NCBI GenBank assembly: GCA_036517235.1
Contig: DATDXL010000076.1
Location: 1 to 19,495, forward strand
Source: 2-02-FULL-46-13 sp036517235
GTDB taxonomy: Bacteria; Patescibacteriota; Minisyncoccia; Phycocordibacterales; DSPV01
Direction: 5' to 3'
DNA: 19,495 nucleotides
The position numbers were made by a program, and so were the translations under genes. Of this stretch, positions 12,010 to 19,213 are shown in pieces. A model generated the notes under the pieces. It ran no database searches. It was not told the origin of the DNA and saw only the letters and a program-made list of their open reading frames with translations. How positions within the stretch are numbered: position 1 is the stretch's first letter; the number at the start of each line of letters is the position of its first letter.

Positions 12010-12825
12010 TTAAGGGGTTGAGGGTAGAGGTTTAAGGGGAACCTCAATTGCCTCACGGAACCCGCAGTGGTCACTCTCGTCGTCCGAGTCGTTGTAGAGG
12101 AAGTAAACCTTGCCGCTGCTCGGGCCGTAGCAGCCGCACGCGACGTCGTCGCCCGAGACATTCTCCGGGAAAAACGTGGCTGTTTTTGCTTCCGGGTCAA
12201 GGAACTGCTTCTCCACCGAGTGCAAGACGCTCGTGCCAATGCCGTAGGCGCGAAGGCCAAGCGGCCTGGTCACTCGTCCGCCAAACCAGTGTTTTGCATA
12301 CTTCGGCGGCAAACCTCTTGTCGCCACAGTTGGCGTAGGTGAGCGTTCGATAATCTGGAGACGACAAGTGGAAAGCGCACCAGCACCTTCATACGTGCCA
12401 ACGTCCATCCTCTCAAACACGCCGAGGTTCCGCGCCTTGAGAGCTTTGTCCACCATTTCCCGGTTGGTGAGGCCGGGGTCAAAGATGACCAGCACGTTCT
12501 TCCATGGCAGTCGAGTTGGATGGGAAAAGCCCTCGCGCAAGACCCACGGACAGAAATGTTTATCGGCAAACTTCTGCATGTGGTCAAGCCATTGGAAGTA
12601 ATCCGTCTCCTCGATCGGATATCCGGTCATTTCGACCGGAACAGCCGAAGGTGGGATGGCGTTCGGGAGGACAAAACCTCTGCGAAGGGCAGGGACCACA
12701 TTCTGTTTTTGGAAGAGGAAATGTGACTCTACCTCCTCTGATAGTCCTGCGGCGTGGAATTGACCCGCGACAAGAATACCGAGGTCATTCGTTGATTTTC
12801 TAATCAATAAGGGTTCTGTAGGCAT
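12010..12825 (-). CDS. DGR target protein with C-terminal variable repeat
   Basis: The 271-residue protein has a good Shine-Dalgarno (AAAGGA about 8 nt before ATG 12825), its own promoter with a dyad, and its own terminator. It has no signal peptide or membrane segment, so it is probably cytosolic. Residues 1-165 form a domain I do not recognise (EETDYFQWLDHMQKFADKHFCPWVLREGF, LPWKNVLVIFDPGLTNREMVDKALKARNLGVFE). From about 175 on (RPLGLRAYGIGTSVLHSVEKQFLDPEAKTATFFPEN) the sequence leads into the variable segment and ends GFREAI plus a short tail, in keeping with the C-type-lectin-like fold of DGR targets; that fold is inferred. Relative to TR, residues 227, 230, 232, 234, 236, 237, 238, 243, 251, 253 and 254 changed through adenine substitutions, and 245 and 249 through other changes. 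Three TAC-to-TGC changes created cysteines. Confidence 0.88.
   Translation of the reverse strand: MPTEPLLIRKSTNDLGILVAGQFHAAGLSEEVESHFLFQKQNVVPALRRGFVLPNAIPPSAVPVEMTGYPIEETDYFQWLDHMQKFADKHFCPWVLREGFSHPTRLPWKNVLVIFDPGLTNREMVDKALKARNLGVFERMDVGTYEGAGALSTCRLQIIERSPTPTVATRGLPPKYAKHWFGGRVTRPLGLRAYGIGTSVLHSVEKQFLDPEAKTATFFPENVSGDDVACGCYGPSSGKVYFLYNDSDDESDHCGFREAIEVPLKPLPSTP
12027..12045 (-). other. Hairpin/cruciform candidate just downstream of the VR
   Basis: GAGGTT (12027-12032) and AACCTC (12040-12045) form a perfect 6-bp stem around a 7-nt loop, starting 5 nt past the end of TR/VR identity. In well-studied DGRs a DNA hairpin downstream of the VR helps target recognition and is missing at the TR; the TR lacks this hairpin and has a different short one (11654-11670). 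Confidence 0.5.
12051..12158 (-). repeat. DGR variable repeat (VR)
   Basis: The VR covers residues about 223-258 of the target protein. It matches the TR at 93 of 108 positions. All seven AAY codons of the TR are changed here, giving D, G, S, S, L, S and H. The adenine-poor ends, including the 14 nt at 12051-12064, are unchanged. No second VR was found in the window. Confidence 0.93.
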
Positions 12826-12906
12826 ACAGGTTCCTTTTCTATTTTTGTTTGTGTTGAGGAACAGACCGGAAAAACCACGATGGGCTCGTCCGCTATTCCG
12901 TGTGGA

Positions 12907-12936
12907 ATATTACCACATTAGGTAATACTATGTCAA
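12907..12936 (-). promoter_or_regulatory. Target-protein promoter with perfect dyad in the spacer
   Basis: The minus strand reads TTGACA (12936-12931), an 18-bp spacer and TAATAT (12912-12907). Overlapping the spacer and -10 box is a perfect dyad, TATTACC-ACATTA-GGTAATA (12908-12927). A repressor bound there would block polymerase, so the diversified protein is probably expressed conditionally. Confidence 0.75.
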
Positions 12937-13187
12937 GTTTTCGTATTGCAGTCTTCTCATCTCCAAACACAGAGCGAGGATTGTCTTTTTAAAAACATTT
13001 CACATTCTTCCCCTCTCTAACTTCAAGTGAGCACATTCTTTTTGAAAACCTTGGTAGGCGCGACCGGCGCCGAACAGAGAAAATGTTCAGCGACCTGAAT
13101 TTCTTACGAGTAGAGGGAGTGTAGAAATTGGAAGTACTCTTGTGGTGCAGAATATTTTCGTGTTTTCAAAAAGAATCATGCGAGCGA
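12937..13187. other. Intergenic region with a 15-bp inverted repeat
   Basis: No gene is supported here. ATTCTTTTTGAAAAC at 13035-13049 is repeated in perfect inverted form at 13162-13176, 112 nt apart, with a GC-rich hairpin (GGCGC-GACCG-GCGCC, near 13057-13071) between. The right copy lies 11 bp past the permease stop and could serve in termination. Its origin is unknown. Confidence 0.4.
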
Positions 13188-14441
13188 TTACTCGTACCGA
13201 AGCGCTTCAATCGGATTCTTTCTCGCCGCTTGCCGCGCCGGGTAGATCCCGAACACCAGACCGATGCTAACCGACACCACAAGTCCGAGGATTGCCCCGC
13301 CGTAGGGAAAACTGAATGTCCAATTGAGACCAAGGCCATAGGTAAGCGCGAGCGACGCGAGAAAAGAGAAAACGGACCCGAGCACGATACCTACAACACC
13401 ACCGATGCCCGTCAACGTTATGGCTTCGAACAAAAATTGCCTAAGAATATCCCGCTCGGTCGCCCCAACGGCCTTGCGAAGACCTATCTCTCTTGTTCTC
13501 TCTGTTACCGACACGAGCATGATATTCATGATGCCCACGCCACCGACAAAGAGAGACACTCCCGCAACCGCCACCAGAAACGCCGTGAGAGCGCTGGTAA
13601 CGACACGCAAACGTTCCGCTAGATCAGCTTGCGTCTCGATGAAAAAATCGTCTTTTTCGGGATCAGTGATATTGTGGTTGGCACGTATGGTCCGCTTGAG
13701 ATCGTCTACCGTAGTCTGTATGTGTTCCGGAGTATCCGCCGAAACGATGATGCGGTCAAAATACTTTCTCCCGAAGATGTAGTGCTGTGCCGAGGTATAA
13801 GGCACTAACACCATTTCATCGAAATTGAAAAAAGAGACTTGTCCTTTCTTAGGCAAAACGCCCACGATACGAAAAACCTGGGTGTTCACCTTTATCTTCT
13901 GTCCCAGAGCCTCTTCGGTACCAAATAATTTTTCCCGCACCTTATCCCCTATGACTGCGACTCGGCTCAAAGATTTCACATCGGCAGCCATAAAGAAATC
14001 CCCAGAACTAGGGAAAATATCGAAAATCCGCCCAATGATGTTGTTCTGTTCAGCACTACCCCCTCCTAGAATAGTCGCCTGGTAGGTTTCATTCCCAAAC
14101 GAGAGGCGCGCGGTGCCGATGACCACCGGCATGATGTCCTCTGCGTAAGGAACATTGGATTTTTGGCTCACGCTCTGAAGATCACGCTCCTTGAGAGAAT
14201 CAAGGAAGACGCTCGCGAAATCGCTCGGCCCCGATGGCTGGCGACCGGGAACCGCCACGATAGTTCTCGAACCCATACCCTGTATCTGCCCTAAGATAAG
14301 GTCTTGCGCCCCTTTTCCAAGAGAAACAATGAGGATAATGGCGGTTATCCCAATCACAATGCCCAGAATGGTTAAGAGAGAGCGGGATCGATTCGTCTTT
14401 AAGCCGGCTATCGCAGTTGTGATACTGTGCTTCAGAGTCAT
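13188..14441 (-). CDS. MacB-type ABC transporter permease (FtsX fold)
   Basis: The 417-residue protein has one N-terminal transmembrane helix (SLLTILGIVIGITAIILIVSLG, preceded by the family motif GLKTNRSRSLLT), a large extracytoplasmic MacB-PCD domain (about 45-270), and three C-terminal helices. The conserved cytoplasmic coupling segment TERTREIGLRKAVGATERDILRQFLFEA and the ending GIYPARQAARKNPIEALRYE are typical. MacB-type proteins are mechanotransmitters: ATP hydrolysis inside drives movement of the outer domain to push lipoproteins, peptides or toxins away from the membrane. It is the last gene of a HlyD-ATPase-permease set, 31 bp after the ATPase. The substrate is not predictable. In a cell without an outer membrane TolC partner, export ends at the surface. 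Confidence 0.93.
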   Translation of the reverse strand: MTLKHSITTAIAGLKTNRSRSLLTILGIVIGITAIILIVSLGKGAQDLILGQIQGMGSRTIVAVPGRQPSGPSDFASVFLDSLKERDLQSVSQKSNVPYAEDIMPVVIGTARLSFGNETYQATILGGGSAEQNNIIGRIFDIFPSSGDFFMAADVKSLSRVAVIGDKVREKLFGTEEALGQKIKVNTQVFRIVGVLPKKGQVSFFNFDEMVLVPYTSAQHYIFGRKYFDRIIVSADTPEHIQTTVDDLKRTIRANHNITDPEKDDFFIETQADLAERLRVVTSALTAFLVAVAGVSLFVGGVGIMNIMLVSVTERTREIGLRKAVGATERDILRQFLFEAITLTGIGGVVGIVLGSVFSFLASLALTYGLGLNWTFSFPYGGAILGLVVSVSIGLVFGIYPARQAARKNPIEALRYE

Positions 14442-14472
14442 GGTATGGTTATAAAATACTCACCCAAAGTAA

Positions 14473-15189
14473 TTATTTCTTAAAGACTGTCACACTCTGC
14501 CGCTTCTCCACACGCTCATCACTGATAATCTCGCCGTCATGGATACGGACGATCCGCTTGGCATGTTCCGCAGTATAGGTTTCATGCGTGATGAGAATGA
14601 TCGTATGACCTTTATCTTCATTGAGACGCTGCAAAATCTCCATGACCGCTTGTCCGGAGCGCGAATCAAGATTCCCCGTAGGTTCATCGGCAAAGATAAT
14701 AGACGGGTTGTTGATCAGCGCCCGCGCTATAGCGACTCGCTGTTTCTCTCCCCCCGAAAGCTGTACCGCTCTATAGTGGGTGCGGTGCGAGAGACCGACA
14801 GCAGCGATAGCGGCTTCTGCCCTGTCTCTCCACTCCGTATCGGGAACTTCGGAATAGAAAAGCGGTAATATCACATTCTCGAGAATGGTCGCCTTCGGGA
14901 GAAGGTTGAAAGCCTGGAAGATGAACCCCATCTCACGATTACGAATCTTGGCAAGGTCTTCGCTTGCTAACATCGCCACGTCTTTACCTTTATAGAAATA
15001 CTTCCCCGAACTAGGTTCATCCAATAGCCCAAGCACATGCAAGAGAGTTGATTTCCCAGACCCCGAAGGGCCCATGACAGCGACAAACTCGCCTTCAGCA
15101 ATCGAAAGACTTACCTCATGTAACACGGGGGTGGTAATACCTTCGCCCTTGTATTCCTTGGAAAGCTGTTGTACCTCCAAGAGCGTCAT
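14473..15189 (-). CDS. ABC transporter ATP-binding protein (MacB/LolD type)
   Basis: The start at ATG 15189 (MTLLEVQQLSKEYKGEGITTPVLHEVSL) gives 238 residues; the frame is open to 15264, but that part overlaps the upstream gene and is not ABC-like. Walker A GPSGSGKS is at residues 40-47, the Q-loop lies in GFIFQAFNLLPKATILENV, the signature is LSGGEKQRVAIARAL, Walker B IIFADEPTGNLD, and the switch histidine ITHE. The wording matches the o228/MacB ATPase subfamily that pairs with FtsX-fold permeases. Only one base separates the adaptor stop from this ATG, so the genes are translationally coupled. Confidence 0.96.
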   Translation of the reverse strand: MTLLEVQQLSKEYKGEGITTPVLHEVSLSIAEGEFVAVMGPSGSGKSTLLHVLGLLDEPSSGKYFYKGKDVAMLASEDLAKIRNREMGFIFQAFNLLPKATILENVILPLFYSEVPDTEWRDRAEAAIAAVGLSHRTHYRAVQLSGGEKQRVAIARALINNPSIIFADEPTGNLDSRSGQAVMEILQRLNEDKGHTIILITHETYTAEHAKRIVRIHDGEIISDERVEKRQSVTVFKK

Positions 15190-15190
15190 A

Positions 15191-16702
15191 TTACTGGCGA
15201 GACGGGATGGCAACGGAGGCTCCCTCTTCAAGGCCTGAAATAATCTCGATTTCACCCCCCACACCGCGGATGCCTAGTACAACGGGGACTTCCTCGACTC
15301 CCCCGCCAGACTTTGAGACAAGAACGCGTCTATCGCCGTTTTGTCCAAACACCGCGCGGTAGGGAAGTGTCAGCACATTCTGCCTTTCGGCAACCGTCAC
15401 TGAAAGGTTCGCGGTCATACCCGAACGTATGCGTGTATCATCCGTAGGCATCGAGAGCTTTATCTTGTAGGTGGGAACGCCGTCGATAACCGTCTCCGCA
15501 GGATCAATGTAGGTGATGTGTCCCACGAAGGTATCCCCCGGAAACGCATCAAAGGTAACCTCCGTGTTGTTTCCGACAGCCATGGCTCCGATATCCACTT
15601 CAGGAACAAATGCTTCGACTTCAAGCCTCTTCTCCGAAATGACCGAGGTGATGTCCTGGTTGGCGGCTACTACCTGACCGACTTTCGCATCCTGTCTGGT
15701 AATCACGCCCTGAATCGGAGAGCGCAAGACCGAGACTGCGACCGTATGCCGTAGGGCCGCAACTTTCGCCTGCTGTGCCTCTATCTGCTCGGGAAGTGTC
15801 CCTGCTCGTGCAAGGTCAAGATTTTTTTGCGCTAGATCAAGGCTCGCAGCTGCCGAGGAAAGCGCGGTGTCGTAACTGGTCAGCGTCGTCAGCGCGCTAT
15901 TGACCGCGGAACGCGCAGTAGCAATGTTGCTCTTGTAGCTCGAAATGGTCGTCGCACTGAGCGATTGCGTCGAGGTAAGCCCGTTGATGACGAGAGCAAG
16001 CTTGTCGAGCAGGGTCTTCGTCGATTCAAGATTGTTCCTTGCCTTAACCACAAGCGCCGGAAGGTTATCGGCCGCCGAGATGCCGGAAATAAGCGCGGCC
16101 CATTCAGAAAGCATCTTCTCGAGGAAGGTACGGCTGGTATTGAGATCAATCTTAAGCTGCTCGTCGCTAGTGACTACATTGAGCTGAGGATTCGAGCTTC
16201 TGGGATTATCGAAAAATTGGTCTGCGTAATTGCGGATGGCATTGTCGGATGTCGTGTATGAGTCGCTCACGGTATCCCGAAGCGCTTGCCTGCTCTGAGT
16301 CAAGGCCACCTCCGCGGCAGTGAGTTTTGACTGAAGAATAGCGATATCTTCGGACCTTGTCCCTGCAAGTAATTCAGCGAGTCTTGCTTCTTCCTGCGCA
16401 AGCGCAAGGGTGTCTGCAGTCGTATTGAGATACACGAGCGCCTGCCCAGCGTAGACCGCATTTCCCACGTGACCTGGTACCGAAGAAACTCGGCCCCCTC
16501 GTTCAAACGAGAGCGAGACACTCTCGACAGGCTGCACTTTTCCAGTCACTGACACCTCTTGTCGTACATCGGCGCGCACCACCGTTTCATACGTATAGGC
16601 TTCTTTATTCTTTCGAAAGCCAAGGAAGACAAGAACCACCACGATGATAGCTACCGGGATATAGACATATTTATGTTGTATGACTTTTAGGACTCTTGGC
16701 AT
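15191..16702 (-). CDS. HlyD/MacA-family periplasmic adaptor (membrane fusion) protein
   Basis: The 503-residue protein has an N-terminal membrane anchor (VYIPVAIIVVVLVFLGF). Next comes the first half of the lipoyl/barrel-sandwich domain (VSVTGKVQPVESVSLSFERGGRVSSVPGHVGNAVYAGQALVYLN) and a long alpha-helical hairpin rich in Ala, Ser, Thr and Leu (about 105-330). It is followed by the second lipoyl half (VLRSPIQGVITRQDAKVGQVVAANQDITSVIS) and beta-barrel and membrane-proximal domains (VEAFVPEVDIGAMAVGNNTEVTFDAFP ... VPTYKIKLSM ... IRSGMTANLSVTV). The helical hairpin is longer than in typical MacA. Such adaptors assemble with MacB-type permeases; in Gram-positive-like cells they act without TolC. 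It begins 12 bp after the bactofilin-like gene. Confidence 0.93.
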   Translation of the reverse strand: MPRVLKVIQHKYVYIPVAIIVVVLVFLGFRKNKEAYTYETVVRADVRQEVSVTGKVQPVESVSLSFERGGRVSSVPGHVGNAVYAGQALVYLNTTADTLALAQEEARLAELLAGTRSEDIAILQSKLTAAEVALTQSRQALRDTVSDSYTTSDNAIRNYADQFFDNPRSSNPQLNVVTSDEQLKIDLNTSRTFLEKMLSEWAALISGISAADNLPALVVKARNNLESTKTLLDKLALVINGLTSTQSLSATTISSYKSNIATARSAVNSALTTLTSYDTALSSAAASLDLAQKNLDLARAGTLPEQIEAQQAKVAALRHTVAVSVLRSPIQGVITRQDAKVGQVVAANQDITSVISEKRLEVEAFVPEVDIGAMAVGNNTEVTFDAFPGDTFVGHITYIDPAETVIDGVPTYKIKLSMPTDDTRIRSGMTANLSVTVAERQNVLTLPYRAVFGQNGDRRVLVSKSGGGVEEVPVVLGIRGVGGEIEIISGLEEGASVAIPSRQ

Positions 16703-16714
16703 AGAAGCACGAGA

Positions 16715-17881
16715 TTATCGTGATACGAGAAAATGTTTATACCCGAGGAACGAGATAGACCCGAGGGAAGCCAGGAAAAAGAGGAGCCCGACGAATAAAC
16801 CGATGTACGGCACGAGCAACACAATATTTATCCCAAGCGCGCCTAGTACTGCCATCTGCCAGGAAACCAGCGGGTCAAGCTCGCGTCTCATGATTTGGGT
16901 TCGGAATACGGTCGCCGCGAGGACACCCGCGTAAACCTGCGCAAGGATGAGGAGTAAGAACCAAACCGCGAGCGCGGCGGCAGCAATGACTCCACCGAAC
17001 ACCGTGAGAGCAAGCACGAGTGAGGCGACGGGAATCGAAACGAACACCGCAAGACCGATGAGAGTATGCTTCCAGAAGGTACCCCCTGATTGATGCATAA
17101 AGGCTCCGGAAGCTCGACGGAATACGAGCACAAAGAAGAGGGTGGCCGTGACCAGCACGAGAAGCCTAGTAATAAAGAGAGCTCCAATGAGACCGGCGAA
17201 AAAACCTCGGACATCAGGAGCCGACAATAAAGGGGGAGCGTATTCAAACCGAGTCTTCCCAGTGACTACGGCGCCGGAGTCTATAACCGCTTCATGAGGG
17301 GCGCGATACGTCAGATCACCAGCGATAACGGCATGACTGCCAAGGTGTACGTTCCCTGCTCCAAAAATCTTCACGTTGCCACCGATCTTTCCATCGATAA
17401 AAATGTCTCCGCCGGCAAGGTACACGGTCCCGTTAACGGTCCCAACGAGAGAGAGTTTTCCGCCAACTAACAATGCATCGCCTAAGACTTCGGAGGTCTC
17501 AAGGAGTGAGAGAAAACCCGCAACGAGAGAAACATCGCCTGAAACTTTTTCTGCTATCGTCACGTTACCTCCCACGGCACGAAAGTCCCCTGCTATCGAA
17601 CCGAGCATGTCTACCGAACCTGCGGCAACAAGCGCATCGCCGCCGATAGGCCCAGAAAGAGTCGTATTTCCACCAGCGACAAGCGCATCGCCGCCGATAG
17701 GCCCAGAGATAATGACCGTACCGCCTGCAAGATAGGCATTGTGGTCTATTTTACTTCCCGTGGGCAGGGTGTAGGTCTCGGAAAAACTCATGGTTGCCGC
17801 AAGCACAGGGGCAATGGGAAAAGAGAAAAAAGTAAACAACAGGGCGCCGATAAAGGCTTTTTTACGCATCATAAACATCAA
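16715..17881 (-). CDS. Bactofilin-like repeat protein with C-terminal membrane domain
   Basis: The 388-residue protein has a signal peptide (KAFIGALLFTFFSFPIAPVLA), then a right-handed beta-helix-like repeat region (about 45-200) of short glycine-rich units such as GPIGGDALVAGGNTTLS and GKIGGNVKIFGAGNVHLG, as in polymer-forming bactofilin domains. It is followed by at least four transmembrane helices (from FFAGLIGALFITRLLVLVTATLFFVLVF to LLVPYIGLFVGLLFFLASLG). The repeat side is predicted to be outside the membrane, unlike classical cytosolic bactofilins, so it may be a surface scaffold. A 29-nt stretch is repeated exactly (17628-17656 and 17679-17707, 51 bp apart), suggesting recent repeat expansion. 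ATGs at 17881, 17878, 17872 and 17869 are all possible. TATACT lies 3 nt before the first, giving a nearly leaderless transcript or a downstream start. Confidence 0.82.
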   Translation of the reverse strand: MMFMMRKKAFIGALLFTFFSFPIAPVLAATMSFSETYTLPTGSKIDHNAYLAGGTVIISGPIGGDALVAGGNTTLSGPIGGDALVAAGSVDMLGSIAGDFRAVGGNVTIAEKVSGDVSLVAGFLSLLETSEVLGDALLVGGKLSLVGTVNGTVYLAGGDIFIDGKIGGNVKIFGAGNVHLGSHAVIAGDLTYRAPHEAVIDSGAVVTGKTRFEYAPPLLSAPDVRGFFAGLIGALFITRLLVLVTATLFFVLVFRRASGAFMHQSGGTFWKHTLIGLAVFVSIPVASLVLALTVFGGVIAAAALAVWFLLLILAQVYAGVLAATVFRTQIMRRELDPLVSWQMAVLGALGINIVLLVPYIGLFVGLLFFLASLGSISFLGYKHFLVSR

Positions 17882-17884
17882 AAA

Positions 17885-17912
17885 AGTATATCACAGAATC
17901 TCTAGGAACCAA
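17885..17912 (-). promoter_or_regulatory. Candidate internal promoter before the bactofilin-like gene
   Basis: TTGGTT (17912-17907), a 16-bp spacer and TATACT (17890-17885) lie at the 3' end of the VKOR gene. The -10 box is 3 nt from the first ATG, so a leaderless message is implied if it is used. Confidence 0.45.
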
Positions 17913-18381
17913 CCTGTTCAGACGACGGAACCTTGGATCTTATTTTGTGCGCGGAGAAAAAAGAAAGCCCAAAAATAATGGTGCTCGTGGTTGCGGAGAG
18001 CATGCAATAGACGCACACCGCACGAATCACGAAGAGTTGGAGAACAATAAGCCAAAGCGTAAAAATAAATCCAGGAACAGAAAGGAATTTGATGAATCTC
18101 AGGAACACTGCCGCGCCGCGATCAAGAAAGGCAAGAGAAAGGAGAAGTATAGAAAAGTAGAACAGCGCCCCCAAGAGAGCCACTGGCACTCCTGCGATCA
18201 CGGCGTAGCTTGACGTCGTTACCGTCTCGCACCCAGAAAAAAGCACGCAAGGCGGCACGGTCCCTTGGAAATGCTTCACTGTGAGAAAAATCGCGTCAGC
18301 AAACCCAACGATGCTCGCGAAAACCAGCGTCCACGGGATCCACCCCGTTAGAGATTTTTTGTTATGAGACGTTTCTGACAT
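17902..18381 (-). CDS. Vitamin K epoxide reductase (VKOR) family protein
   Basis: The start at ATG 18381 (MSETSHNKKSLTGWIPWTLVFAS) gives 159 residues with four to five membrane helices. The loop cysteines C45 and C51 (VPPCVLFSGCETVTTSSYAVIAGVPVALLGALFY) and the active-site CVYC at 123-126 followed by MLSA match bacterial VKOR. The enzyme passes electrons from a DsbA-like partner to quinone, allowing disulfide formation outside the membrane. The dsbA-like gene sits just upstream on the same strand. The open frame reaches 18420, but the added residues do not fit. The codons for KKSLTG contain one arm of the structured element at 18342-18460, so the coding sequence is part of that inverted repeat. 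Confidence 0.93.
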   Translation of the reverse strand: MSETSHNKKSLTGWIPWTLVFASIVGFADAIFLTVKHFQGTVPPCVLFSGCETVTTSSYAVIAGVPVALLGALFYFSILLLSLAFLDRGAAVFLRFIKFLSVPGFIFTLWLIVLQLFVIRAVCVYCMLSATTSTIIFGLSFFSAHKIRSKVPSSEQVGS

Positions 18382-18460
18382 AAAAATATATTGCTCTCGA
18401 AAATCCAAATTTACCCCCACCGCTACGGTCGTCCAAAGGACGACCTATCTCTAACGGGGT
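18342..18460 (-). repeat. Structured inverted-repeat element, copy 2 (dsbA-VKOR junction)
   Basis: A perfect 14-bp inverted repeat (ACCCCGTTAGAGAT at 18342-18355, complement at 18447-18460) encloses 91 nt and the VKOR start codon. The inner hairpin GGTCGTCC-AAA-GGACGACC (18427-18445) is perfect over 8 bp. Compared with copy 1 at 286-407, both the outer arms (AGAGAT against AGAAAT) and the inner stem (GTCGTCC against GTCGCC) differ in compensatory fashion, and the order and spacing are kept. It lies directly after the dsbA-like stop. Confidence 0.6.
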
Positions 18461-18464
18461 CCAC

Positions 18465-19139
18465 TTAGGAGCTGGTGGCAAGAGCTACATCAATAAGCTG
18501 TTTAAATGCTTCTACGCTAGAGGGGTTCTTGAGTTTCCTTCCGTTAAGGAAAAAGGAGGGCGTCGCATTAACCGTCGCACTCACGCCTGATCGGTACTGC
18601 TCGTTGACACGGGCTGAAACCTTAGAGCTGTCTACATCAGCTCGGTATCGGTCCATATCGAGTCCGAGCTTTTGGGCATAAGATTCGAATGTCTCCACGG
18701 CATCGGATTTTCCAGCCCACTGGAGCTGATTCTCAAAAAGCAGATCATGCATCTCCCAGAACTTTCCCTGCATCCCAGCGGCTTCGGCGGTATACGCCGC
18801 GGGTTTCGCTTGCAGATGTTGCGGAAGCGGAAAATGACGATAGACGAACCGCACAGAATCCTTGTAATCCTCAATCACTCGTTCCACGAGAGGAAAATAG
18901 GCAGCGCAGGCAGGGCACTGGAAATCGCTGTACTCGATCAAGGTCACCGGCGACGAGGTCGCGCCTCGAATCCAATCAGCGTCAGTTACCGCCTCTAGAC
19001 CCGGCACGATTCCGTCACCCGTATCAGTCCCCCCTCCGGGACTCGCGAGTTTAACCGCAGCGATCACAACTGCCGCGATAACAATGGCGGCTCCAGCCCA
19101 CAACATGATGCTCTTAAGTGACAGTTTCTCCGGTTCCAT
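18465..19139 (-). CDS. DsbA/DsbG-like thiol-disulfide oxidoreductase
   Basis: The 224-residue protein has one N-terminal membrane anchor (residues about 11-32, IMLWAGAAIVIAAVVIAAVKLA) and an exported thioredoxin-4 type domain. CPAC at 75-78 in SPVTLIEYSDFQCPACAAYFPLVE is the redox motif. Then come VRFVYRHFPL, the helical insert QAKPAAYTAEAAGMQGKFWEMHDLLFENQLQW, and the cis-proline segment NATPSFFLNGRKL. It should introduce disulfides into exported proteins and be reoxidised by the VKOR encoded next. It is the first gene of the minus-strand envelope cluster and has an extended -10 promoter at 19178-19186. Confidence 0.94.
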   Translation of the reverse strand: MEPEKLSLKSIMLWAGAAIVIAAVVIAAVKLASPGGGTDTGDGIVPGLEAVTDADWIRGATSSPVTLIEYSDFQCPACAAYFPLVERVIEDYKDSVRFVYRHFPLPQHLQAKPAAYTAEAAGMQGKFWEMHDLLFENQLQWAGKSDAVETFESYAQKLGLDMDRYRADVDSSKVSARVNEQYRSGVSATVNATPSFFLNGRKLKNPSSVEAFKQLIDVALATSS

Positions 19140-19177
19140 AATAGTAGTTATTATTTTATTACCGACTAACGCACGCG

Positions 19178-19186
19178 ATTATAGCA
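19178..19186 (-). promoter_or_regulatory. Extended -10 promoter of the dsbA-like gene
   Basis: The minus strand reads TGCTATAAT, a TGn-extended -10 box, with no clear -35. It is followed about 8 nt later by TTAGTCGGTAATAAA, close to the TTATTCGGTATTAAA of the dcd and nusG leaders. Confidence 0.6.
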
Positions 19187-19213
19187 CGAGAGGTGGAATT
19201 TACTAGAGAATCG

